Under the pieces are notes generated by a model. It saw nothing but the letters and a program-made list of their open reading frames with translations, was not told the DNA's origin and did no database searches. From assembly GCA_024278345.1 (NCBI GenBank), contig JAJRTK010000157.1, positions 1-14,672 on the forward strand: a stretch of DNA of 14,672 bases, written 5' to 3'. Made by a program: the position numbers and the translations under genes. This document shows, one piece after another, positions 8,096 through 14,672 of the stretch. This stretch comes from a bacterium. Its GTDB lineage: Bacteria; CSSED10-310; JAJRTK01. Within the stretch, counting starts at the first letter, position 1; every line of letters begins with the position of its first letter.

Positions 8096-9724
8096 CTACC
8101 AGGGAGACCAGCTCGCGAGTTTTTTACCAAAGCTCTTGATGGCGCTTCCAGCTCTCTCGACAGCCTTGCCGGCGGTATTCACGACGGCCTTGGCCGCGCT
8201 TCCCGCTGCTTTGGCGGCGGAAGAAGCGGCATCTCTTACGGTTCTGGTAGCGCGATCAACGGTTTTCTCGACGGCTCGTTCGATCTTTTGCCCCGCAACT
8301 TTAGCGTCGTTCAGGGTCAACTTGCCATCGCCATCCGTGTCAAGGGCCTTTTTCGCGGCATCCCCCACTTGATCTACCACGCCCTCGGCCATCTTTCCAA
8401 GCTGTTTGACGTCAACCTCGACCTTCCCGCTCAATCCGGCGCCATAACCGACCGCCGCACCGGCTCCCCAGCTCAGGCTGAGTTTTCCATTCTTGTAGCC
8501 AGCTTCAACATGGGCCTCCGCACCGGCGCCTGCCCAAGCCTCACCAGTGACGGAAGCGCTGAAGGGGCCGACACCGACTTTGCCCGTGGCCGTGGCCTTG
8601 GCTCCGGCAAAGGCTCCCGCCTTGGCCTGGACAACAGCCGTGGGAGGATTGCCGGTAACCTTCGCGGTTGCATTGGCATAGGCATAGGCTCCGGCCTCGA
8701 CCTTGCCGGTGACCGATGCATTGGCCTTGACATCGACGCCCCCGATTTTGACAAGGGGCTTGGACTCGACCTTGGCTGTGCCTTCCACCGACGCGCTCAC
8801 GCCCACATAGGCATTGGCCGTCGCCTCCAGGCCGTTGGCGCTCAAGCTGACTTTCCCATCAGCGGAAGCCTTGGCCGACGCCTGGGCTTTATAGCTTGCC
8901 TCGGCCGTCCCGTATTTGCCTGTCGTCTTCGCGGAATCGCCATAAGAGGCGGTCACACCGACCCCTGCCTGGCCCTGGGCACTGGCGCCACTGAGGCCAA
9001 CCTGGTAGCTCCCCGAAGCGCTGGTATCCAAGGTCACCTTGCCCTTGCCATCCTTGGTCTGGGCCAGCACCTTGCTGCCGCCGGTCTTGGCTTCTCCCTT
9101 GGCAATGGTGGTATCGATGCCCAGCTTCTTCGCGGCGGCATCGAGCTGCTGGAGCTTGGCACCGGCCTGGGAAAGCTTGCCACCGGCGCTGCTCAGGCGA
9201 TCCTGGGTTTTCTTGGCAACAGCATATTCCCGGCCACCACTGCGGGAGTCTTTGATCTTCATGTCGTGGGGCTTGCCCTGCTGTGCCCCGGAAATTCCGC
9301 CACTGACCCAGGCATTGCCCTTGCCACTACTTGTCTTCTTGGAAGCCGATGCCAAGCTGCCGTCCCACCCGGACAGTTTCTTGTTCACCATCTTCTTGGC
9401 TTCGGTCTTCGCCCTGTCCACAAGACCGCGAGCGGTTTTCAAAGCCGCCTGGCGGTCGGGTGAAAAGAGCTTCACGAATTCATTGCTTTTGAGAAGCTTT
9501 TCGCCCTTCTTCCGAGCTGCCTGGAGAAGGCCCTCCAGCTTCTTAAATTTGTTGACATCGCCCGTCTTGAACGAATCCCTCAGCTTGGCGGCGGCTTTGT
9601 GGGCGGCTTTTTGCACGGTGACGGCCGTCTTGGTGCCCTTTGCCTTGTGGTGGTGATGCACCGACGCCTTCTTGATGGCGGTCTTGTACTGTGGTCGTTT
9701 AGTTTGCCCTTTGATCTTCGGCAT
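8096..9724 (-). CDS. Gly/Ala-rich beta-repeat protein with basic His-rich N-terminus and one EF-hand; function unknown
   Basis: 542 residues from ATG 9724, chosen because GGAGGAA sits before it at proper spacing and the protein then begins MPKIKGQTKRPQYKTAIKKA. The frame is open to 9988 but the added residues look non-coding. Parts: a very basic N-terminus with H23-H26 (SVHHHHKAKG) and Lys/Ala-rich helices to about 118; a Ser/Gly-rich linker; a helix near 172-202; then about 230-440 of short beta repeats of roughly 24-28 residues rich in Ala, Gly and Val (for example AGAFAGAKATATGKVGVG, EAWAGAGAEAHVEAGY). A single EF-hand loop D462-T-D-G-D-G-K-L-T-L-N-D473 follows, then Ala-rich amphipathic helices resembling LEA proteins to SWSPW. 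There is no signal peptide. Similar Ala/Gly repeat stretches occur, from memory, in some polymorphic toxins and secreted EF-hand proteins, but no toxin domain is visible. Function not assigned. Confidence 0.75.
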   Translation of the reverse strand: MPKIKGQTKRPQYKTAIKKASVHHHHKAKGTKTAVTVQKAAHKAAAKLRDSFKTGDVNKFKKLEGLLQAARKKGEKLLKSNEFVKLFSPDRQAALKTARGLVDRAKTEAKKMVNKKLSGWDGSLASASKKTSSGKGNAWVSGGISGAQQGKPHDMKIKDSRSGGREYAVAKKTQDRLSSAGGKLSQAGAKLQQLDAAAKKLGIDTTIAKGEAKTGGSKVLAQTKDGKGKVTLDTSASGSYQVGLSGASAQGQAGVGVTASYGDSAKTTGKYGTAEASYKAQASAKASADGKVSLSANGLEATANAYVGVSASVEGTAKVESKPLVKIGGVDVKANASVTGKVEAGAYAYANATAKVTGNPPTAVVQAKAGAFAGAKATATGKVGVGPFSASVTGEAWAGAGAEAHVEAGYKNGKLSLSWGAGAAVGYGAGLSGKVEVDVKQLGKMAEGVVDQVGDAAKKALDTDGDGKLTLNDAKVAGQKIERAVEKTVDRATRTVRDAASSAAKAAGSAAKAVVNTAGKAVERAGSAIKSFGKKLASWSPW

Positions 9725-9732
9725 ATCCAAAG

Positions 9733-9739
9733 TTCCTCC
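9733..9739 (-). promoter_or_regulatory. ribosome binding site of the EF-hand repeat gene
   Basis: GGAGGAA on the minus strand, with 10 bases between GGAGG and ATG 9724. It sets the start at the internal ATG and excludes the longer 630-residue reading. Confidence 0.65.
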
Positions 9740-9961
9740 ATAGATTTCCGGCTCACTGCCGGTTTGACCGGAGTCTCGCTCTCCGGGAGCGTGGGGACGG
9801 CAAAACAGGGATTCTGGGGCGTCTTCAAGGGGAAGAACGCTCCACTCCCTCGCCAGATTCGCCTCCTGGTCCATACCGTGGCCCGATGGCGGTTCATCTT
9901 GTGACCGATCCCAAGGCATCCGCCCGGGAATCGCCCAGCCCAACCACCATCCCATCCTAAC

Positions 9962-9988
9962 ATTATCGCAGCCGGACACTCCCTTCAA
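9962..9988 (-). promoter_or_regulatory. possible sigma70 promoter for the EF-hand repeat gene
   Basis: On the minus strand GATAAT (9967-9962, five of six to TATAAT) is preceded by TGC, an extended -10. TTGAAG (9988-9983, four of six to TTGACA) lies upstream with a short 15-base spacer. Sequence match only. Confidence 0.3.
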
Positions 9989-9997
9989 TAGAAGGGA
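9980..9997. promoter_or_regulatory. inverted repeat overlapping the possible -35 box
   Basis: TCCCTTC (9980-9986), loop AATA, GAAGGGA (9991-9997): a perfect 7-base inverted repeat. It covers the putative -35 of the EF-hand gene, so it could be an operator. It could also be a weak terminator for the YgfK-like gene, though no T tract follows on either strand. Confidence 0.35.
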
Positions 9998-10078
9998 TCT
10001 GAGCTACGCCGGGGACAAGAAGCAAAACACCCCATTTGGTTATCGGCAAACGACGGATTTTGTTGTCTTGGAAACGAT

Positions 10079-12319
10079 CTAGACCGTCGGCTCAGGCAAG
10101 AAAGGCAAATTGGCAAAGTGGACCCTTTCGGGGGCCAAAAGGCCGTGGAGCAGGATCGACAACACGAAGTATCCCTTCATCTCCAAGATGTGCTCATCCA
10201 AGGGAATCCCAACGATCCGCTTGGCGATGACGCGGTGCTCTTCCTCCAGAAGATCGACCTCCACGACGCCGTCGGAAAAGGTCGATACGCCCGATTCCAT
10301 ATTCCATACAAGCTGGATCTCCTGCCCGGAGATTCGCCCGAAAATCGTCCTCCGCGGACCCTCTACCGCCAACGCAAAGCCATCGTGTTCCGACCATTGA
10401 TGGAGACTTTCGGGGCTGGAGAAGATCCGGGGCTTCTCCAGATAGGGACCACCATCCTCGGGGCAGAAGATGTCGCAGTTCCCGCACTCGTTGCAAAAAT
10501 CGGCATAGTTGGCGATTTGGTGCGATTTTTCCACCTTGAAACGACCACGCGGAACCGCGACAAGGTCGGGTCCCTGAACAGCGTAGCTCTCGAAGCTGAC
10601 GTCGATCTCCCGGACAGTGAAGGCGAAATTGGCGTCATTTGGGCAAACCGGGATGCACTTGTCGCAGTTGATGCAATCCCACAGGAAGAGCTTGGACCCA
10701 ATCTTTTTGGGGAGGGCACGGTTTTTCGCCGCCGAATAGCGTGGGTCCACGACGAGCTCCGGCAGGATCTTCTCTGTGTTTAGGACCCTGGCTTCGTAGA
10801 GGCAAAGACGGTAGATCTTCGCAGCCAACGCCGAAAACCTGGCGGAAGAGCGTTCAGTTCCGCTGTCTCTGGCCCCCGCAGCCGCAATCCCTTCCTCCAG
10901 CGCCTGGAAAACCGAGAGCGCGCCGCGCTGTTTCAGAGCCTCCAGGAGATCGAGCCTCCAGTTCCCGGCTGCGGCTTCGAGCCGCGCGAGCTCCACGGCC
11001 TCCTTCTCCAGCAAGTTCCCACTGCGAAAGCTCTCTTCGAGACAGTGGCAAGCGCGCTCCAGCGCCTCCAGCCCGCAGCCTTCCGACAAAATGACATAGT
11101 CCTCCACCGTGCGGACACCAAGCTGGGTCATCCGCGTTTCCAGACGCTTCAGATATCGAGGCAGCCGGCCATAGCCGCCCGGCCGCAACAGGTCCGTGCA
11201 GGTTGTCACCGGCAAGAGGCCCAGTGCTAACGTGCGGGGGAAGTTCTGGTTATCAACTCCCGCGGAGAAGGAAATCTCTAGCTCTCCCCCAAACTCTCGC
11301 CGAAACTCTCCCAAGAGCTGCGTGGCCAAAACATGGAGCGGTTGCCCGGAGAGGTACATCACTCTTTCCTTGGCGGGAAAGAAGGTCTTGTGATTTTGAA
11401 CCACAAGTGTGTTCGTCAGCTTGATTCCAAAGCCTCGTCCGTGCTGGCGCGCCGTTTTTTGGAGAGTCCGAACAATCTCTACAGCCTGCTCCCAGCGGAG
11501 GTCACTCTGGAAAGCGTGAGGATCCAGCTCGATGCCGGTATAGCCAAGCCCGTCGTGGAGGATCTGGCGAACCCGCTCGTAGCCAAGGAGGGTTGGGTTA
11601 AACTTCACGATGGTATCGGTGCCCACATCGGTCAACAGGGTGTGGGCAATCCCCTCGATCTCCGTGGCTGGGCAGCCGTGGAACGTGGAAAGAGTCACGC
11701 TGGACGAAACCCGCGGGTCGAAATCAAGATCCCGAAAGCGGCGGAAGGGGCCGTCCAGCTCCATCCGCAGCTCGTCAATGACCGCGGAAGCATCGAGCAT
11801 CCCGTCGATGAAACGCCGAACTTTCGGCGTGTTGATCCCTTTGAGGTCGTAACCGACGGACATGTCGAAAATTGTGTCTCCACCGGCCTTCTCAAGGATC
11901 TCCCAAACTGGCGTCTCCCGGAGGATCCGGATGAGCATCCAGGCAGTCACGTATTCCCGCAAAGACTGGGAAACTCGTAACTCCTGGCTCCACTCCACAT
12001 TGAAGCCCACGTTCTGCATGTCAATGCAGGGCCTGGAAATATCCAGCGCATCCAGCACCTGAACCGTCTTGAGCTCGATAATTCGTGAGCCGGCCAGCCA
12101 GGCAAGGACGATGTTCTGTACGAGTTGGTTGTGGGGGCCGGCAGCGGGCCCCAAGGGAGTGGATGCCGGCCGCCCGTGAAACAGAACGCTAAGATCGACC
12201 GCCTGGCTGCCAGAATAAAACTTGCGAACGGGAAGATCGTAGACCGCCGACTGGCGCTGGAGCTCGAGTAGAATGCGCTTGAGGTGTAGACGCAGCGGCA
12301 GGGGACGGAATTCGGCCAT
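10079..12319 (-). CDS. YgfK-like iron-sulfur oxidoreductase (putative selenate reductase family), short form lacking the NADPH/FAD domain
   Basis: 746 residues from ATG 12319, with AGGAGG 8 bases upstream. The N-terminal 1-415 follows E. coli YgfK closely from memory: TPLGPAAGPHNQL (54-66), IELKTVQ (81-87), FDMSVGYDLKGI (151-162), VTLSTFHGCPATEIE (208-222), VKFNPTLLGYERVR (238-251), GFGIKLTNTL (296-305), TDLLRPGGYGRL (375-386). This is a dihydroorotate-dehydrogenase-like flavin barrel. The C-terminal part has two 4Fe-4S sites, C549-x2-C-x2-C-x3-C559-P and C609-x2-C-x2-C-x3-C619-P, then the YgfK-type tail. E. coli YgfK is about 1030 residues because a GltD-like NAD(P)H/FAD domain sits between these parts; here only about 130 mostly helical residues (416-545) fill that place. 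Electrons probably come from a ferredoxin or a separate partner. The substrate is unproven; selenate reduction is only a label of the family. Confidence 0.85.
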   Translation of the reverse strand: MAEFRPLPLRLHLKRILLELQRQSAVYDLPVRKFYSGSQAVDLSVLFHGRPASTPLGPAAGPHNQLVQNIVLAWLAGSRIIELKTVQVLDALDISRPCIDMQNVGFNVEWSQELRVSQSLREYVTAWMLIRILRETPVWEILEKAGGDTIFDMSVGYDLKGINTPKVRRFIDGMLDASAVIDELRMELDGPFRRFRDLDFDPRVSSSVTLSTFHGCPATEIEGIAHTLLTDVGTDTIVKFNPTLLGYERVRQILHDGLGYTGIELDPHAFQSDLRWEQAVEIVRTLQKTARQHGRGFGIKLTNTLVVQNHKTFFPAKERVMYLSGQPLHVLATQLLGEFRREFGGELEISFSAGVDNQNFPRTLALGLLPVTTCTDLLRPGGYGRLPRYLKRLETRMTQLGVRTVEDYVILSEGCGLEALERACHCLEESFRSGNLLEKEAVELARLEAAAGNWRLDLLEALKQRGALSVFQALEEGIAAAGARDSGTERSSARFSALAAKIYRLCLYEARVLNTEKILPELVVDPRYSAAKNRALPKKIGSKLFLWDCINCDKCIPVCPNDANFAFTVREIDVSFESYAVQGPDLVAVPRGRFKVEKSHQIANYADFCNECGNCDIFCPEDGGPYLEKPRIFSSPESLHQWSEHDGFALAVEGPRRTIFGRISGQEIQLVWNMESGVSTFSDGVVEVDLLEEEHRVIAKRIVGIPLDEHILEMKGYFVLSILLHGLLAPERVHFANLPFLPEPTV

Positions 12320-12327
12320 GAGCGGTT

Positions 12328-12333
12328 CCTCCT
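12328..12333 (-). promoter_or_regulatory. ribosome binding site of the YgfK-like gene
   Basis: AGGAGG on the minus strand with 8 bases to ATG 12319; a near-consensus site that fixes the start. Confidence 0.75.
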
Positions 12334-12453
12334 AGCAAGTGGACCGTGAACTGCGAGGAAGCATACCAAAACTCGTGGTTCGAGGTTAGCGGGAAGTTAC
12401 AGCGGGGCTCGGCACGTCTAACACGGGGAACTCCACTGGTCGGGGCACGGCAC

Positions 12454-12479
12454 GCCGGGCCCCGAGGGGGGCCCAGGGC
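12454..12479 (-). terminator. GC-rich hairpin after the vWA lipoprotein gene
   Basis: GGGCCCC (12457-12463), loop GAGG, GGGGCCC (12468-12474) is a perfect 7-base stem, extendable by GCC/GGC across a 2-base bulge. It starts 12 bases beyond the minus-strand stop at 12487. No T tract follows, so it may work with Rho or protect the mRNA end. The rest of 12320-12453 shows no convincing promoter. Confidence 0.4.
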
Positions 12480-12486
12480 GGCTAGC

Positions 12487-14157
12487 TCAATTCTTTTCCA
12501 GGCTCTTGGCGAGCCGCGCGAGCTCCAGGAATTCGCGGCGATATCCGTGCTTGTCTGCTCCCAGAGCATCCTCCGCCAGCTCCAAAACGGCGGCCCAGGT
12601 CGTACTGCCCTTGTATGGCGAATCCCGGAGCAGCATCCCGAAGGCGGCCACCGACGCCGCGAACCGAAAGTCATCGGAGGCCTTTTCGTAGCCGACGCCG
12701 CGATCTTGGACTGGGTGCTCCAAGAGCTTGCTTTCGGACCCGGCTGGATCTTTGTAACGGAGCTTGACCGTGAAAAGGTCCCCTGAACCGGCGGCGCGGT
12801 CCGGGCTGGGCGTCGATTGGTATTTCAAGGGATCGACTGACTGCGCTCCGGGAACTTCCTTCCCGGCTGGGATGATCTCATAAAGAGCGGTAACCGAATG
12901 CCCAGCCCCGATCTCACCGGCGTCGATGGTGTCATCATTGAAATCCTGATCCCGCAATAGACGGTTCTCATAGCCAATCAAACGGTAACCGGCCACGGTG
13001 GCTGGATTGAACTCAAGCTGGAGCTTCACATCCTTGGCAATGGTCATGAGGGTCGCGCCGATCTGCTCCACAAGAACTTTCTGGGCCTCTTTCGCCGTGT
13101 CAATATAGGCGTAATTGCCGTTTCCCTTGTCGGCCAGTTTTTCCAGAGTCGAATCCTTGTAATTCCCCATTCCAAACCCCAGGACAGTCAAAAAAACACC
13201 ACTCTTGGCTTTTTTCTCGATAAGTTCCACAAGAGAGCTCTGGTTCGTGATTCCCACGTTGAAATCGCCGTCCGTGGCAAGAATCACACGATTGATCCCG
13301 CCCTTGACAAACCCTTCGGCTGCCACATTGTAGGCAAGCTCAATACCGGAACCGGCGTTTGTGGAGCCTCCCGCACGAAGACGCCCGAGAGCTTCCAAGA
13401 TCCGCTGCCGATCTCCAGCGGGAGTCGAGGGTAGTACCAAGCCCGAGGCTCCCGCATAGACGACAACCGCGACTCGATCCTTTTCCTCTAGATTGTTCAC
13501 CAGCATCTTCAACGCCGCCTTCAAAAGAGGAAGCTTGTTCCACTGACTCATGGAGCCCGAGACGTCCAGCAAGAAAACCAGGTTGGCGGGCGGGCGTTTG
13601 GAAGAAGGAATCTCCCGGCCTTTGAGAGCAATCCTCGCCAAACGGTGATCGAGTTTCCAGGGGCAGGCCGCCACCTCCACGGCAACGGAAAAGGGAACCT
13701 CTCCCTCCGGCTCGCGATCATCGTAAGAAAAATAGTTCACAAACTCTTCGATGCGAACCGCACCTTTTGGAGGCCGCGTTCCCTGTTTGAGCAACCGCCG
13801 CACATTGGCGTATGAGGCGGTGTCAACATCGATGGAAAATGTCGAAAGTGGATTCTGAAGAACGGTGAAAAAGGGATTATCCACCACTGAATCGTAGGCT
13901 TCGGTGTTGAAGCCACCATCGGCACTGGACTCTCTGTCCGAAGCCTCCTTGACATCCCTCCCCGCGACACCGGTGGCCACAGGCCGTGGCTGCCGATTGG
14001 GATCGGACTTGAGAGACGCTGAAGCAGAGCGCACCGGCTGAGGGCGACTCGCTCCCGCCACTTCCTGCCTCGACGGGCTATCCTGTCGAGCACGATCAAG
14101 GGTACAGGAGGGAAGAAAAAGAACGAGCAAATAGGACAGCAAGATTCTTAGTTTCAT
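12487..14157 (-). CDS. yfbK: YfbK-type von Willebrand factor A lipoprotein
   Basis: 556 residues. ATG 14157 is chosen because AAGGAG lies 6 bases upstream and a lipoprotein signal follows: MKLRILLSYLLVLFLPSC with lipobox L15-P-S-C18. T19 after the cysteine gives no inner-membrane retention signal, so an outer-membrane lipoprotein is inferred. A low-complexity linker (19-88) precedes the vWF_A N-terminal domain (VDNPFFTVLQNPLSTFSIDV, 92-111, to about 180), the vWA domain (about 190-370) and the YfbK C-terminal domain (DUF3520, about 375-550). The metal-ion site is complete: D198-V-S200-G-S202, T266 in GGSTNAG, D296 in ATDGD. Order and length match E. coli YfbK and its many Gram-negative relatives. 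vWA domains bind protein partners through the metal site; the partner of YfbK is not known to me. It stands alone, 167 bases before the YgfK-like gene on the same strand. Confidence 0.92.
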   Translation of the reverse strand: MKLRILLSYLLVLFLPSCTLDRARQDSPSRQEVAGASRPQPVRSASASLKSDPNRQPRPVATGVAGRDVKEASDRESSADGGFNTEAYDSVVDNPFFTVLQNPLSTFSIDVDTASYANVRRLLKQGTRPPKGAVRIEEFVNYFSYDDREPEGEVPFSVAVEVAACPWKLDHRLARIALKGREIPSSKRPPANLVFLLDVSGSMSQWNKLPLLKAALKMLVNNLEEKDRVAVVVYAGASGLVLPSTPAGDRQRILEALGRLRAGGSTNAGSGIELAYNVAAEGFVKGGINRVILATDGDFNVGITNQSSLVELIEKKAKSGVFLTVLGFGMGNYKDSTLEKLADKGNGNYAYIDTAKEAQKVLVEQIGATLMTIAKDVKLQLEFNPATVAGYRLIGYENRLLRDQDFNDDTIDAGEIGAGHSVTALYEIIPAGKEVPGAQSVDPLKYQSTPSPDRAAGSGDLFTVKLRYKDPAGSESKLLEHPVQDRGVGYEKASDDFRFAASVAAFGMLLRDSPYKGSTTWAAVLELAEDALGADKHGYRREFLELARLAKSLEKN

Positions 14158-14330
14158 CACCAGCTCCTTCAAAGAAAAACAGTCTGTTGATCTGATGAAG
14201 CATTGGACAACAACCTTTCCTTGCTGTTCCATGAGCTCCCTCAAGCCGCTTCAGACCCTGGTTCAGGGAATCCGACCTTCCCAAATACCATACTTTCAGT
14301 TTCTGGGCCGGAACGGGCATCCACGCAAAG
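14158..14330. other. upstream region of the vWA lipoprotein gene
   Basis: This part must carry the promoter of the minus-strand lipoprotein gene unless transcription comes from further right, but I find no convincing -35/-10 pair. A small hairpin CCCTG-GTT-CAGGG is at 14256-14268. No protein gene is supported on either strand. Confidence 0.4.
14164..14169 (-). promoter_or_regulatory. ribosome binding site of the vWA lipoprotein gene
   Basis: AAGGAG on the minus strand, 6 bases before ATG 14157. It supports the internal start giving a lipoprotein signal over the longer frame that opens at 14244. Confidence 0.7.
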
Positions 14331-14366
14331 CGGGAGGGACCTATCAAATCCCCCCGTTTTTGCTTT
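14331..14366 (+). terminator. plus-strand intrinsic terminator with no obvious gene in front
   Basis: CGGG-A-GGGA (14331-14339, one bulged A), loop CCTATCAAA, TCCCCCCG (14349-14356), then TTTTTGCTTT (14357-14366). This is a classic Rho-independent shape on the plus strand. On the minus strand only CTTT follows the stem, so the plus direction is favoured. The nearest plus-strand gene in the window ends at 6604. It may end a small RNA in 14158-14330 or block antisense transcription. Confidence 0.5.
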
Positions 14367-14374
14367 ACACTCCG

Positions 14375-14560
14375 CGGTGCCGCCCTGGTGGCACCGGCAT
14401 CTTACCGGTGGCGGGCTGGCCTCGGTCATGGTACCGGCCACGGTTCAGATTTCAGACGCAGCCCCGGGGCTTCCAGGCCTGGAACCCGGCGGAGGCTCCG
14501 CCTCCGGACCTCCGCTGGGAGCGCCGCTCCCAGACCCACGCCAGGGAGCGCGCTCCCTGG
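14375..14560. repeat. array of consecutive hairpins and palindromes
   Basis: Six inverted repeats follow one another. (1) CGGTGCC 14375-14381 with GGCACCG 14390-14396. (2) CACCGG 14392-14397 with CCGGTG 14405-14410, loop CATCTTA, sharing bases with (1). (3) TGGC-ct-CGGT 14417-14426 with ACCG-GCCA 14433-14440. (4) TTCCAGG|CCTGGAA 14471-14484, extendable by GGG/CCC. (5) GGCGGAG-G-CTCCGCC 14488-14502. (6a) CTGGGAGCG-C-CGCTCCCAG 14515-14533 and (6b) CCAGGGAGCG|CGCTCCCTGG 14541-14560, both perfect; the last two share a (C)CTGGGAGCG-like core. The form is like REP/BIME-type intergenic repeats, and may be one copy of a family dispersed in this genome. Confidence 0.7.
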
Positions 14561-14562
14561 AC

Positions 14563-14672
14563 GTACGCCTGAAAGCACATTCGGACAGGAAGGTGAAAGT
14601 CCTTCCCAGACATGCACACTCCGGTCTGTATCCGACAGAAACTGCGTCGCCGTGAGGCGGGGTGGGGAGTAA
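14563..14672 (+). ncRNA. structured RNA, possibly the 5' end (domain I) of a group II intron running off the window
   Basis: The stretch contains GGTGAAAGTCC (14592-14602) inside a perfect GGAAGG/CCTTCC hairpin (14588-14593 with 14601-14606). Bacterial group II introns carry a GGGUGARAGUCCC hairpin about 25-30 bases from their 5' end; here it falls about 26-30 bases after GTACG at 14563. That pentamer differs by one base from the usual GUGYG start. An outer helix TCGGACAG (14581-14588) with CTG-ta-TCCGA (14616-14625), or alternatively TCTGT/ACAGA (14615-14629), and a GNRA-capped stem CGCC-GTGA-GGCG (14648-14659) add structure. The presumed start is 2 bases after a perfect 20-base palindrome, as expected for class C introns, which insert beside terminator-like hairpins. 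The reverse transcriptase would lie beyond the window. Confidence 0.4.

Larger units (their letters stand above)
9725..10078. other. intergenic region between the YgfK-like gene and the EF-hand repeat gene
   Basis: About 350 bases without a supported gene. It holds the ribosome binding site at 9733-9739, a possible promoter at 9962-9988, and an inverted repeat at 9980-9997. No T-rich terminator is seen after the YgfK-like stop at 10079. If the promoter is right, the EF-hand gene has a leader of about 230 bases in which I see no riboswitch pattern. Confidence 0.6.

Noticed and set aside
8288-9463. 391-codon open frame on the plus strand opposite the repeat protein
   Set aside because: Its Gly/Leu/Ala-rich translation mirrors the low-complexity repeats on the other strand. 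The minus-strand frame has the good ribosome binding site, the EF-hand and the start.
9725-9988. 88-residue N-terminal extension of the EF-hand repeat protein
   Set aside because: The residues look random, and GGAGGAA before ATG 9724 marks a proper start.
10079-12319. Plain dihydroorotate dehydrogenase (pyrD) or dihydropyrimidine dehydrogenase subunit
   Set aside because: The N-terminal motifs and the two C-terminal 4Fe-4S sites with their tail fit YgfK much better than PyrD or PreA.
14158-14244. 29-residue N-terminal extension of the vWA lipoprotein
   Set aside because: It would place the lipobox about 47 residues in, and the site before ATG 14157 is good.
14375-14560. CRISPR array
   Set aside because: The units differ in sequence and length and are palindromes rather than direct repeats with even spacers; no cas gene is near.
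14195-14655. Plus-strand open frames of 125 and 150 codons at the right end
   Set aside because: They run through the intrinsic terminator and the palindromes, and their translations are Pro/Arg/Gly-rich without motifs.

Overview
The window is GC-rich bacterial DNA from what looks like a Gram-negative, diderm organism. The basis is a lipobox lipoprotein of the YfbK type, a large signal-peptide protein with a C-terminal anchor, and good AGGAGG-type ribosome binding sites before most minus-strand genes. A two-cluster ferredoxin-type oxidoreductase suggests anaerobic or redox-flexible metabolism. The phylum cannot be fixed from this stretch alone.

Layout. The left part (1-6604) is read on the plus strand. 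It starts with the tail of a DUF6263-like gene whose reading frame is broken by one in-frame TAA. Next is a 1667-residue exported protein carrying two unrelated phosphatase folds, a calcineurin-like metallophosphoesterase and an alkaline-phosphatase/NPP-type domain. These are joined by two fibronectin III domains, a dockerin-like calcium module and a PKD-like module, and followed by a cohesin-like domain and a membrane tail. A GT4 glycosyltransferase is attached by a GTGA stop/start overlap. The right part (14157-6814) is read on the minus strand: a YfbK-type von Willebrand A lipoprotein, a short YgfK-like (putative selenate reductase family) protein without the usual NADPH/flavin domain, a Gly/Ala-rich repeat protein with an EF-hand, and a TPR protein. 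The two halves converge at 6605-6813, where a minus-strand intrinsic terminator closes the TPR gene.

The right end (14158-14672) has no convincing protein gene. It holds a plus-strand intrinsic terminator with no gene in front of it, a run of six hairpins and palindromes, and then a strongly structured stretch carrying a GGTGAAAGTCC motif. That stretch looks like the 5' end of a group II intron running off the window.

No defence locus, CRISPR array, tRNA, rRNA or complete insertion sequence was seen. The most unusual items are the dual-phosphatase exported protein, the domain-deleted YgfK homologue, the repeat/EF-hand protein, and the palindrome array next to the possible intron. No shared pathway for the genes is evident; apart from the GTGA-coupled pair and the possible TPR/EF-hand pair, they look like independent housekeeping or envelope functions.
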